From the NCBI GenBank assembly GCA_005883305.1, contig VBAC01000001.1, forward strand, positions 1,922,001 through 1,986,000: a stretch of DNA of 64,000 nucleotides. The letters are read 5' to 3'. The stretch is from Alphaproteobacteria bacterium. Lineage in GTDB: Bacteria; Pseudomonadota; Alphaproteobacteria; Sphingomonadales; Sphingomonadaceae. A program made the translations under genes and the position numbers. The notes under the pieces are model-generated. The model was given only the letters and a program-made list of their open reading frames with translations. It was not told the origin of the DNA and did no database searches. This document shows, piece by piece, positions 42,325 to 49,877 of this stretch; positions within the stretch are counted from its first letter, which is position 1, and each line of letters opens with the position of its first letter.

Positions 42325-43119
42325 TCAGGCCGGAACCGTCGCCGCGTCGAAAAACAGCGCCTGGGCGATCGCCGCTTTCACGGTCGAGCGCTGGAAGGGC
42401 TTGGTGATCAGGAAGGTCGGCTCCGGCCGCTCGCCGGTCAACAGGCGCTCGGGAAAGGCGGTAATGAAGATCACCGGCACCGCGAATTCGGCCAGGATGT
42501 CCTTCACGGCGTCGATTCCGGAACTGTCGTCGGCGAGCTGGATGTCGGCCAGGACCAGGCCCGGGCGCTTGGCCAGCGCCTGGCTGACCGCCTCGTCGCG
42601 GGTCACGGCCACTCCGGTGACGTTGTGGCCGAGGTCGCGGACGATCGTTTCGATATCCATCGCGATGATCGGCTCGTCCTCGATGATCAGCACGTCGGCC
42701 CGGGTCTGGCGCTCGATCTCGGCCAGCGCCTCGGCGACCAGCGCTTCGACCTCGGAGCCCGACGCGCCGATCAGATAGCCGGCATCCTCGGGCGTGAAGC
42801 CCTCCATCGCCGTCAGCAACAGCGCCTGGCGCGACAGCGGGGTGATTCGCGAGAGGCGGGCGCGGGCGATGTCCTCGGGCGCCTCGGCGCCCGCGTGGCC
42901 CGGCTCTTCCTCGACATTGGCGGTGGACCAGATCGCATGGAACGTCTTGTACAGGCCGAGCCGGGGGTCGACGTCCCGCGGAAAATCGCCGGGGGCCGCG
43001 ACGATCGCTTCCAGCGTGGCCCGGACGAAGGCGTCGCCATGGGCCTGAGTGCCGGTCAGGGCGCGGGCGTAGCGGCGGAGAAAGGGAAGATGCGGCGCGA
43101 GTTCCTGGCCAAGCGACAT
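42325..43119 (-). CDS. phyR: response regulator PhyR, anti-anti-sigma factor
   Basis: 264 residues from ATG 43119 (AGGAG 9 nt upstream). An N-terminal sigma-like domain (about 1-130, mimicking EcfG) is followed by a receiver: acidic pocket E147/D148, phospho-acceptor D192 in LVLADIQL, FITAFPERLL and K240 in LITKPF. When phosphorylated, the sigma-like domain binds NepR and frees EcfG. Divergent from nepR; the EcfG promoter in between faces nepR only. Confidence 0.97.
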   Translation of the reverse strand: MSLGQELAPHLPFLRRYARALTGTQAHGDAFVRATLEAIVAAPGDFPRDVDPRLGLYKTFHAIWSTANVEEEPGHAGAEAPEDIARARLSRITPLSRQALLLTAMEGFTPEDAGYLIGASGSEVEALVAEALAEIERQTRADVLIIEDEPIIAMDIETIVRDLGHNVTGVAVTRDEAVSQALAKRPGLVLADIQLADDSSGIDAVKDILAEFAVPVIFITAFPERLLTGERPEPTFLITKPFQRSTVKAAIAQALFFDAATVPA

Positions 43120-43250
43120 GGGTTTGCGACTCCTTCGGTCAATCACGGGTTAAATGTGTGGACGCCTGCGCGATTGCAACCCCGTGACGGTCGCGCAACG
43201 ACACGCACCAAACGGGGAAATGCCGAGCCGCCCCCGCTGTACGCCCCTAT

Positions 43251-43275
43251 GGAACAATCGTCGGAGTTTTTTGTT
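43251..43275 (+). promoter_or_regulatory. EcfG-type promoter of nepR (GGAAC-N16-TGTT)
   Basis: GGAAC at 43251-43255 and TGTT at 43272-43275 (equivalently GTT at N17). Within the accepted consensus. It faces the nepR and HRxxN kinase genes, leaving an upstream leader of about 115 nt. Confidence 0.7.
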
Positions 43276-43399
43276 TCAATGGTCGCGTGGGCCGATTATT
43301 TCGGTGCCGCGACATTCTTGCGTCTGTTAAGCGGGGAAGCACGAGCTGGCTCGCCCAGACATTCGATTCCAGGCGGGGCGTCGCTCGGGGGTATAGTCA

Positions 43400-43603
43400 T
43401 TGAGCTTTGAAAAGGACACGGACGGACCGCGCAAGCGCAAGCCCGCCGCTGACGGAGACATGGAGATTTCGAACCCATCCAGGCGTGCGAAGAGGCGCCC
43501 CGCGACCGGCGAGGTCGGAAGCGCCTTGCGCAGCGTCTACGATCGCGCGCTCGCCGAGGATATTCCGCCCGAAATGCTCGATCTCCTCGGCAAGCTTGGC
43601 TAG
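43400..43603 (+). CDS. nepR: anti-sigma factor NepR
   Basis: 67 residues from TTG 43400 (ATG 43460 gives a shorter form without a spaced ribosome site). The conserved helix-turn-helix part reads VGSALRSVYDRALAEDIP then PEMLDLLGKLG, the NepR hallmark. The basic N terminus (RKRKPAA, RRAKRRPA) is disordered-looking, also typical. It holds EcfG until PhyR-P displaces it. Fourteen bases separate it from the kinase gene. Confidence 0.9.
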   Translation: MSFEKDTDGPRKRKPAADGDMEISNPSRRAKRRPATGEVGSALRSVYDRALAEDIPPEMLDLLGKLG

Positions 43604-43617
43604 GGCTCGCAGGCGAA

Positions 43618-45186
43618 ATGAGCGGCCGCACGCAAAGCTGGGCGGCGGGGCGTTGGGCGGCCCTTTCGACAGGCCTAAAGATGTTTTTCTTCCTGAGCAT
43701 CGGGCTGCTTCCGCTCGGGTTGATCGCCGTCTCCGCCTCGTTCGACAATGCCCGCGCCAACCGTGACAAGGCGGAGATCGAGGCGCGCGCGACGCTGACC
43801 ACGCACGTCCAGCGCTTCACCCTCGCTCTGTCCCGCAACGGCTCGACGATTCGCTCGGCCCGCGACGCAATCATCGAGGCGAACAACCCCGAAGGGGTCT
43901 GCGCTCGAACGCTGGCGCGCCTGGCGCGCGCGCCAAACACGCCCGGCCGCTTCGCCCTGTTCGGCGAAGGCCCGGAGCCGCGCTGCCGGAGCGAAGGGTT
44001 CGTTCCCCCGCCCGCGCCTCCGGGCCGGGGAGCGGTGGGACGGGGCCTGATCTCGCCCGACGGCCAGCGGCTGACGATCTTTCTCTACCAGCCGGACGGA
44101 ACGATCGAGGGCGTCGCGGAATACGATCGCGCCACTCTGGCCGATGTCGTCAACAAGCCGGTCGTGCCCGGCAATTTCGCGGTCTCGCTGGTCGAAGGAG
44201 GCCACCGGATGCTCCTGCGTCCAGGCCCCGCGGCGAGCGCGTTCGAAAGCGGCGTGACCGTCGATTTTCCGGTCTCCAACGCCGGTTACGCGATACGGCT
44301 CAACGCCTTGATTCCGCCGGTCACCGCGACCGACCTGCTGGTCATCCTGACCCCCGTATTGATGTGGCTGTGGGCCTCGCTGGTCGGCTGGATCATCGTC
44401 CAGTGGCTCCTTCTGCGCCCGCTCGGCCGGCTTCAGGGCGTGATTTCGGCCTACCGCCCGGGGACCAGCTTCGACCTGCCGGCCGTCCGCAGCCCGGCGC
44501 AGGAGATCGACGCTCTGGGCCAGGCCTTCGACCAGGCGGCGCAAACGGTCGCCCGCCACGAGGCGGAGCTCGAGGCCGCCGTCGCGCGCCAGACCCGGCT
44601 GGTTCGGGAGGTTCACCACCGGGTGAAGAACAACCTCCAGGTCGTCGCCTCGCTTCTCAACCTCCACTCGCGCGGCTCGACCAACGAGCAGGTGGCCGCC
44701 GCTTACGCCTCGATCCAGCGCCGGGTCGACGCGCTCGCCGTGGTCCACCGCAACCATTATGCCGAGCTCGAGGCCAATCGCGGCGTCGCGCTCAAGCCGC
44801 TCATCTCCGAGCTTGCCGCCAATCTGCGCGCCACGGCCCCGTCTTCCGCCTCGGGGACGCAGATCCGGCTCGACGTCGCACCCGTCTACGTGACTCAGGA
44901 CGTTGCCGTCTCGGTCGCCTTCCTGGTCACCGAGATCGTCGAGTTCGGTATGTTCTGCGGCTCGACCATGGTCTCGGTGGTGATCGAGCCCGAGGAGGGT
45001 GGGACGGCCCGCCTCGCGGTCGAGGTCGATGCGCTGTCGCAGACCGTCGATTGCGACGAGGCGCTTGCCGACCGGTTCGAGCGGATCGTCACCGGCCTCG
45101 CCCGCCAGCTCCGCTCGGCGCTGGAGAGGGATTCGGCGCGCGGCCGTTACTCCGTCCTGCTCAACGTCCTCCCGTCCGACGCCTGA
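43618..45186 (+). CDS. HRxxN-family sensor with degenerate ATPase domain (PhyP-like)
   Basis: 522 residues. Two membrane helices (about 21-41 and 238-264) bracket a 195-residue periplasmic sensor, followed by HAMP-like and HisKA_2 segments. The His box is VHHRVKNNLQV with H334-R335-x-x-N338, the HRxxN group that acts on PhyR. The ATPase part has no recognisable N-box Asn (it reads LVTEIVEFGMFCG) and no glycine-rich G boxes, so autophosphorylation is unlikely. In Sphingomonas, PhyP at this locus is a PhyR phosphatase with a similar defect. Same operon as nepR. Confidence 0.85.
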   Translation: MSGRTQSWAAGRWAALSTGLKMFFFLSIGLLPLGLIAVSASFDNARANRDKAEIEARATLTTHVQRFTLALSRNGSTIRSARDAIIEANNPEGVCARTLARLARAPNTPGRFALFGEGPEPRCRSEGFVPPPAPPGRGAVGRGLISPDGQRLTIFLYQPDGTIEGVAEYDRATLADVVNKPVVPGNFAVSLVEGGHRMLLRPGPAASAFESGVTVDFPVSNAGYAIRLNALIPPVTATDLLVILTPVLMWLWASLVGWIIVQWLLLRPLGRLQGVISAYRPGTSFDLPAVRSPAQEIDALGQAFDQAAQTVARHEAELEAAVARQTRLVREVHHRVKNNLQVVASLLNLHSRGSTNEQVAAAYASIQRRVDALAVVHRNHYAELEANRGVALKPLISELAANLRATAPSSASGTQIRLDVAPVYVTQDVAVSVAFLVTEIVEFGMFCGSTMVSVVIEPEEGGTARLAVEVDALSQTVDCDEALADRFERIVTGLARQLRSALERDSARGRYSVLLNVLPSDA

Positions 45187-45218
45187 ATCTTTTTTTTCAA
45201 AAAATTTTCGCCAACCGT

Positions 45219-45243
45219 GGAACCCACCGTCCGCCCCTCCGTT
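45219..45243 (+). promoter_or_regulatory. EcfG promoter of the C-loop RNA (exact GGAAC-N16-CGTT)
   Basis: GGAAC at 45219-45223, 16 bp, CGTT at 45240-45243: exact consensus, 33 bp after the kinase stop. Initiation would fall near 45250, at the foot of the first hairpin of the RNA gene that follows. Confidence 0.8.
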
Positions 45244-45249
45244 TAGCAA

Positions 45250-45354
45250 TTCGGATAGTGACCTTTTGCCCCCCCGCTCTCGCTATCCAGAACATGGGCC
45301 CGGACGCGCTAACCTCCCCCCCCCCGGTAGCGCATCCGGGCTCAACTTCTTTTT
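45250..45354 (+). ncRNA. candidate EcfG-induced small RNA with two C-rich loops (GsrN-like)
   Basis: No open frame of note. Hairpin 1: GGATAGTG (45253-45260) pairs with CGCTATCC (45281-45288), and its 20-nt loop displays seven consecutive Cs (45269-45275). Hairpin 2: GCCCGGACGCGCTA (45298-45311) pairs with TAGCGCATCCGGGC (45328-45341) with one mismatch, its loop displays ten Cs (45316-45325), and CTTCTTTTT follows as a terminator. An exact EcfG promoter stands 7 bp upstream of the expected start. C-rich exposed loops beside the ecfG/phyR locus are the published features of GsrN in Caulobacter. Assignment by structure and position only. Confidence 0.7.
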
Positions 45355-45388
45355 GGGCCGCTCTCCCTTCCCACTCTGGTTGCCGCGC

Positions 45389-45414
45389 GGAACTGAATCG
45401 GCCGCGCGGGCATT
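45389..45414 (+). promoter_or_regulatory. possible EcfG promoter of the entericidin gene (weak)
   Basis: GGAAC at 45389-45393, N17, CATT at 45411-45414: the -10 has one mismatch. It would give the lipoprotein gene a leader of about 55 nt and place it in the stress regulon. Confidence 0.35.
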
Positions 45415-45474
45415 GAGCGACCATAACCGGCCCGGCGCCTCTCGCTCCGAGCCCACTGGTTCAGGAGACTGCAC

Positions 45475-45600
45475 ATGAAGAAGCTGTTCGCGATTTTCGC
45501 GCTCGCCGGGACGCTCGTCGCAGCGACCGCATGCAATACGGTTCGCGGCGCCGGCGAGGACGTCGAATCCGCCGCCAACGCGGTCGACAACGCGACCTGA
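45475..45600 (+). CDS. entericidin A/B family lipoprotein
   Basis: 41 residues from ATG 45475 with AGGAG at 8 nt. Lipobox VAATACN after MKKLFAIFALAGTL, then NTVRGAGEDVESAANAVDNA, the entericidin pattern. These tiny lipoproteins are usual members of stationary-phase and EcfG regulons. Followed by a strong terminator. Confidence 0.9.
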   Translation: MKKLFAIFALAGTLVAATACNTVRGAGEDVESAANAVDNAT

Positions 45601-45625
45601 GGCCGAATGCGGCATTTCTGCTTGC

Positions 45626-45651
45626 GGGGCGCCTTCGGGCGCCCCTTTTTT
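45626..45651 (+). terminator. rho-independent terminator after the entericidin gene
   Basis: GGGGCGCC-TTCG-GGCGCCCC followed by six Ts. The tatC stop codon overlaps its distal end, so it also separates the two convergent transcripts. Confidence 0.92.
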
Positions 45652-46423
45652 ATGCGGCCTGCCTGGCGCGCCGGCGCTCGGTGAACCAGATGGCGACCAG
45701 CGAAAGCTCGTAGAGCAGAACCATCGGCACGGCGAGCAGGAGCTGGGAAACCACGTCGGGCGGCGTGAGGACCGCGGCGGCGACGAAAGCGACGACGATC
45801 GCGTAGCGCCGCCCGCGCTTCAGCTGGGCCCGGCTAACGATCCCGACCCGTTCCAGCAGCATCAGCAGCACCGGCAGCAGGAAGGCGACTCCGAAGCCGA
45901 AGATGAAGCGGGTCGAGAAATCGAGATAATTGCCGACGCCGGGCAGCGCCATCTGCTCGATCCCGCCGATATTGCCGTCGTAGCCGAGCAGATAGGTCAG
46001 CGCGAGCGGCATGGCGACGAAATAGGCCAGCGAGGCGCCGCACAGGAACAGGACCGGAGTCATCAGGAGAAAGGGCAGGAACGCCTTCTTCTCCTTGGCG
46101 TAGAGTCCCGGCGCCACGAACAGCCACAGCTGCGCGGCGATGATCGGGAAGGAGATCATCCCGGCGGCGAAGAAGGCGACCTTGATCTCGACGAAGAAGG
46201 CCTCGAACACCGCCGTGTAGATCAGCCTGCTCTGGCCTGCGGCGATCAGCGGCCGGAGCAGGAAGGCGTAGATCGGCCGCGCGAAATAGAGGCAGATGGC
46301 GAAGGTCACGCCCAGCGTCAGGATGCTCCACAGCAGGCGCCGCCTGAGCTCGATCAGATGGTCGAGCAGCGGCGCCTTGCTCTTCTCGAGCTCGTCGGCC
46401 TCGGTGCGCTCCATTTCGCTCAC
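45650..46423 (-). CDS. tatC: twin-arginine translocase subunit TatC
   Basis: 257 residues. Six-helix receptor for twin-arginine signal peptides. The N-terminal APLLDHLIELRRRLLWSI and the FEAFFVEIKVAFFAAG and LSLVAIWFTERR parts are conserved. ATG overlaps the tatB stop by 4 nt; third gene of tatABC. Confidence 0.95.
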   Translation of the reverse strand: MSEMERTEADELEKSKAPLLDHLIELRRRLLWSILTLGVTFAICLYFARPIYAFLLRPLIAAGQSRLIYTAVFEAFFVEIKVAFFAAGMISFPIIAAQLWLFVAPGLYAKEKKAFLPFLLMTPVLFLCGASLAYFVAMPLALTYLLGYDGNIGGIEQMALPGVGNYLDFSTRFIFGFGVAFLLPVLLMLLERVGIVSRAQLKRGRRYAIVVAFVAAAVLTPPDVVSQLLLAVPMVLLYELSLVAIWFTERRRARQAA

Positions 46424-46860
46424 TGCGAGTCGTCCGCCGGAGGCGTTCTGGGCCGCGGCTGCGCTGCGGCGCGGGCGGGCGCCGCGCCGCGTGGCGGCGG
46501 GGCCTTGGGCCGCGAGGCTTTAGGCGAAGGCGGGGGCGGCGCGGGCGGAGGGGGCAAAGCCTCCGGCGCGGGCGAGGCCGGATCGGCGGCGAGGGGCGCG
46601 GGCCACGGCTCGGGCGCGGCGACCGCCGGGAATTCACGCATGATCCGCTCGTTGTCGGCCTTCCACTTCTTCTCCATCTCCTCGAGCTCGGATTCGCGCA
46701 TCATCGTGTCGAGGCCGCTTCGGAAATGCTTGGCCATGCCGCGCGCCCGGCCGACGAACTGGCCGATCGTGCGCATCACGCGCGGCAGGTCCTTCGGGCC
46801 GATCACCACCAGGGCGACGACCGCGATGATCAGCAGCTCGCTGGAATCGACTCCGAACAT
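46420..46860 (-). CDS. tatB: twin-arginine translocase subunit TatB
   Basis: 146 residues. Helix SELLIIAVVALVVIGPKDLP, then an amphipathic helix MRTIGQFVGRARGMAKHFRSG, then a Pro/Ala-rich tail (APPPPSPKASRPKAPP) longer than usual. Forms the receptor complex with TatC. Confidence 0.92.
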   Translation of the reverse strand: MFGVDSSELLIIAVVALVVIGPKDLPRVMRTIGQFVGRARGMAKHFRSGLDTMMRESELEEMEKKWKADNERIMREFPAVAAPEPWPAPLAADPASPAPEALPPPPAPPPPSPKASRPKAPPPRGAAPARAAAQPRPRTPPADDSQ

Positions 46861-46884
46861 GACGCCCTTTCCGGCGGGGACCGG

Positions 46885-47142
46885 CTAGGCTTGCCGGTCC
46901 GTCTCGGGCGCTCGGACCGGCTCGACCGGCACCGGCTCGACCGGCGGAACCGGCCGCGCCTCGACCGCCCGCTCGGCGGTGAGGCGGCGCGCTTCGGCCT
47001 CCTCGTCGTCCGACATGCCCTTCTTGAAGCTCTTCAGGCCCTTGGCGACGTCGCCCATCATGTCGGAAAAGCGGCCCTTGCCGAACAAGAGCAGGATGAC
47101 GATGCCGACGATCAGCCAATGCCAGATGCTGAAACCACCCAT
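46885..47142 (-). CDS. tatA: twin-arginine translocase subunit TatA
   Basis: 85 residues. [20 protein letters not shown] helix, the [20 protein letters not shown] amphipathic segment with the conserved FG-K pattern, and an acidic Pro/Val repeat tail. Oligomerises to form the translocation pathway. Confidence 0.94.
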   Translation of the reverse strand: MGGFSIWHWLIVGIVILLLFGKGRFSDMMGDVAKGLKSFKKGMSDDEEAEARRLTAERAVEARPVPPVEPVPVEPVRAPETDRQA

Positions 47143-47172
47143 TTTCTCTCAATCTCCTCGTGCCGGGCCAGT

Positions 47173-47778
47173 CTAGGCCTCTTCGGCGCCGGTTTCCAGT
47201 TCGGCGTCGTCCTCGTCCCGTTCGAGGCCCAGCCGCTCCAGCGCGGTGTCGACCGGATCGAGCAGTCCCGCCGCCTTCAAATCGTCGATTCCCGGCAGGT
47301 CGCGCCGGCTCTCTAGCCCGAAATGGGTAAGGAATTCCTGAGTCGTCGCGTAGGTGAGCGGCCGCCCCGGAACCTCGCGCCGGCCCGCGGGGCGGACCCA
47401 GCCGGCCTCCATCAGCACGTCGAGCGTGCCTTTCGATATCTGCACGCCGCGAATGGCCTCGATCTCGGCGCGGCTGACCGGCTCGTGATAGGCGATGATC
47501 GCCAGAGTCTCGACCGCGGCGCGGCTGAGACGGCGGCTCTCCTCGCGCTCACGCCGAAGGATATGGGCGAGATCGGCGGCGGTCTGGAAATGCCAGCGTC
47601 CGCCGCGCTCGACCAGCTCGACGCCGCGCCCGGCATAATGGCTTTGAAGCTCGGCCAATGCGGCCTTCACCTCCACTCCATCGCCGACATAGAGCGCGAT
47701 ATCGGCGGCGCTCATCGGCTCTTCGGCCGCGAACAAAGTGGCCTCAACCGCGCGCAGGGCGTCGTCCATCTCCCTCAT
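47173..47778 (-). CDS. scpB: segregation and condensation protein B
   Basis: 201 residues from ATG 47778 (ATG 47769 also possible). Two winged helices typical of ScpB: MDDALRAVEATLFAAEEPMS, LAIIAYHEPVSRAEIEAIRG, RREVPGRPLTYATTQEFLTH. Bridges the SMC-kleisin complex that compacts chromosomes. Upstream frame is repeat-derived and excluded. Confidence 0.92.
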   Translation of the reverse strand: MREMDDALRAVEATLFAAEEPMSAADIALYVGDGVEVKAALAELQSHYAGRGVELVERGGRWHFQTAADLAHILRREREESRRLSRAAVETLAIIAYHEPVSRAEIEAIRGVQISKGTLDVLMEAGWVRPAGRREVPGRPLTYATTQEFLTHFGLESRRDLPGIDDLKAAGLLDPVDTALERLGLERDEDDAELETGAEEA

Positions 47779-47794
47779 TCCCGGCCGACCCCTT

Positions 47795-47860
47795 GCTCCC
47801 CGGCGGAGGCCGGGGCCCAGGCCGGGACGAAGTCCTGGACCCCGGCCTTCGCCGGGGAAC
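47795..47860. repeat. short hairpin repeat, family A-like
   Basis: Left arm CCCCGGCGGAGGCCGGGG with flanks (47795-47822) and right arm CCCCGGCCTTCGCCGGGG (47834-47860). It sits between scpA and scpB. Confidence 0.8.
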
Positions 47861-47884
47861 AGCATAGGGGCGGTTTCAACCCCC

Positions 47885-48652
47885 TCACGCCGCCCTCACG
47901 TAGAGCGGCGTGAAATTCCCCTCCTGCTGCAGAGCGACCTTGCCGAGCCGGGCGAGCTCGAGCGTGGCGACGAAGCTCGAAGCCAAAGCAGACTTGCGGA
48001 ACTCGCGGTCCTGCGTCTCCGGCAGGAAGGCCTCGAGCGCCGTCCAGTCCATCCTGGTCCCGATCATCCGCTCCAGCCGGTGGATCGCCTCGTCGAGCGT
48101 CATCACCGGCCGCCGGGCGATGACGTGCACCGAAGGCTCGGTGCGCGCCCGGATGATGCCGTAAGCGGAGATGATATCGTAGAGGTCGGCCTGCCAGGCC
48201 GAGCGGCGAACGACCTTCAGCCCCTCGGGCGCGCGCCTGAGGAAGACGTCGCGGCCGACCCGGTCGCGCCCGATCAGCCGGGCGCCCGCCTCGCGCATCG
48301 CCTGGAGCCGCTGGAGGCGCAATTGCAGCCGCATGGCCAGCTCGTCCGGGCTCGGATCGACGCCCGGGTCCTTGGGAAGAAGCAGGCAGGATTTGAGGTA
48401 GGCGAGCCAGGCGGCCATCACCAGATAATCGGCGGCGATCTCCAGCTTCAGCTTCTTGGCGTCGGCGATGAACGTCAGATATTGCTCGACCAAAGCGAGG
48501 ATCGAGATTTTGGCGAGATCGACCTTCTGGGTCCGCGCCAGCGTCAGCAGCAGGTCGAGCGGGCCTTCCCAGCCGTCGAGATCGAGCGTCAGCCGGTCGG
48601 CCTCCGCGGTCGGCGCGGAATCCAGCTCGAAGGAGTCGTCGAAATCGCTCAC
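47885..48652 (-). CDS. scpA: segregation and condensation protein A (kleisin)
   Basis: 255 residues. LTLDLDGWEGPLDLLLTLAR opens the kleisin, then VDLAKISILALVEQYLTFI, YLVMAAWLAYLKSCLLLP and a C-terminal winged helix. Binds SMC and ScpB. Reads into scpB and then the tat genes. Confidence 0.94.
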   Translation of the reverse strand: MSDFDDSFELDSAPTAEADRLTLDLDGWEGPLDLLLTLARTQKVDLAKISILALVEQYLTFIADAKKLKLEIAADYLVMAAWLAYLKSCLLLPKDPGVDPSPDELAMRLQLRLQRLQAMREAGARLIGRDRVGRDVFLRRAPEGLKVVRRSAWQADLYDIISAYGIIRARTEPSVHVIARRPVMTLDEAIHRLERMIGTRMDWTALEAFLPETQDREFRKSALASSFVATLELARLGKVALQQEGNFTPLYVRAA

Positions 48653-48737
48653 GGGCGCGAGCCTAAGGCGCAGGCGCGCCGAAGTCGAAGGGCAAAGCGG
48701 ACTTTTCCACAGGCAGGCATGATCAGCTTACGTCGAA

Positions 48738-48840
48738 CCGCTCATCCTGAGGAGGGACTGAGCCTGGCGAAGGCCCGTCTCGAAGGACCGTCCTTCGAGA
48801 CGCCGTTTCGACAAGCTCAACGGCTCCTCAGGATGAGCGG
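48738..48840. repeat. dispersed hairpin repeat, family C
   Basis: Outer arms CCGCTCATCCTGAGGA (48738-48753) and TCCTCAGGATGAGCGG (48825-48840); an inner perfect palindrome GTCTCGAAGGAC / GTCCTTCGAGAC at 48777-48801. Same family at 58712-58853. Located after the fimbrial operon. Confidence 0.88.
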
Positions 48841-48869
48841 GGGAGAGATTCAAGCTATCGCCAATCGCC

Positions 48870-49877
48870 CTAAGTACACCGCTGCGTATCCGTCACCCAG
48901 GTCGCCAGCGGGGCGATGGTGATGGTGATGATGTCGCGGTAGACGGGCGACGGGACCTTGCCGAGCCCGCCCTGGGTCAGGATGGCGGTCATCGCGATAT
49001 TCTCGCCGGCGAGGCCGCTGGCCTGGCAGCGCACGGGCGTGAAATTGGGCCGGCTGCTGTCGACCTGCTGGCCGAGCAGCTCGTAGCGATAGGCGATCCG
49101 CTCGGCGGCGTTGCCGGTCGGGGCGCCGGTCGCCGTCATCCGCCAGCCGTTCTGGGAGGAGACTCCGACCTCGTAGGGGCCGGTGCCGGCGACCCGCAGA
49201 TAGTGGCGCCGAAGGTTGACCGAAGGCCCGGCGGCGGCGACGTCGGTGTCGCTGAGCATGCCGATCTCGCCGAAATCGGGCTCGGTGCCGACGAGGCTCG
49301 CCTGGACCGAGCCGTTGACGCTCAGATAGATCGAGAAGCCGCGGTTGACCGTGCCGCGATCCGACCGCCCGTCCAGATAGTCGCACAGGTACCGCACGTC
49401 GAACACATGCTCGAAGGTCCCGGGCTCGATGGCGGTGCCGGCCGGAATGCGCAACTGCATGTCGAACGTCCGGGAGCTCGCTCCGCCCGAGGCGGCGAAG
49501 GTGAGGTCGATCTCGCCGGCATCGTCTAGGCCGGGCTCGAGACTCGGCCCCGGCCGCTCGTAGACGACGTTCCCGCCGCTGCCGCTGCCGTCGTCCCTGA
49601 TCAGGAACACCTGGGTGAACAGCCGGTAATTGGCCGCCCTCAGCAACAGCGCGCTGTAGTTCGTCCCGAAGCTCTGGCCGCCGCGGCGGGCGGTGGCGGT
49701 GAAGGAGACGACATAATCGTTGGGCGACATGGGATCGTAGGACTGGCTGATCCACACCGGATCGAAGCCGACGCTGCACACGTCGCCGATCCGTCGCCTT
49801 GGCGGCTGGGCCATGACGGTCGCCGACCAGCAGACGAGGAGGGCAAAAGCGGCAAGGCGGGGTAGGAGCTTACCCAT
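48870..49877 (-). CDS. fimbrial tip/adhesin protein of the chaperone-usher operon
   Basis: 335 residues. Signal peptide (about 1-23, FALLVCWSATVMAQ), then two all-beta halves; the second half has the SCPU-like pattern ending YRDIITITIAPLATW. Longer than the two pilins and last in the operon, as expected for a two-domain tip adhesin. ATG directly follows the usher stop. Confidence 0.8.
   Translation of the reverse strand: MGKLLPRLAAFALLVCWSATVMAQPPRRRIGDVCSVGFDPVWISQSYDPMSPNDYVVSFTATARRGGQSFGTNYSALLLRAANYRLFTQVFLIRDDGSGSGGNVVYERPGPSLEPGLDDAGEIDLTFAASGGASSRTFDMQLRIPAGTAIEPGTFEHVFDVRYLCDYLDGRSDRGTVNRGFSIYLSVNGSVQASLVGTEPDFGEIGMLSDTDVAAAGPSVNLRRHYLRVAGTGPYEVGVSSQNGWRMTATGAPTGNAAERIAYRYELLGQQVDSSRPNFTPVRCQASGLAGENIAMTAILTQGGLGKVPSPVYRDIITITIAPLATWVTDTQRCT

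Noticed and set aside
45298-45354. Terminator of the nepR-kinase transcript rather than part of a separate RNA
   Set aside because: Possible in part, but the exact EcfG promoter between the kinase stop and this hairpin, and the matching first hairpin, fit a separate RNA better. Both uses may coexist.
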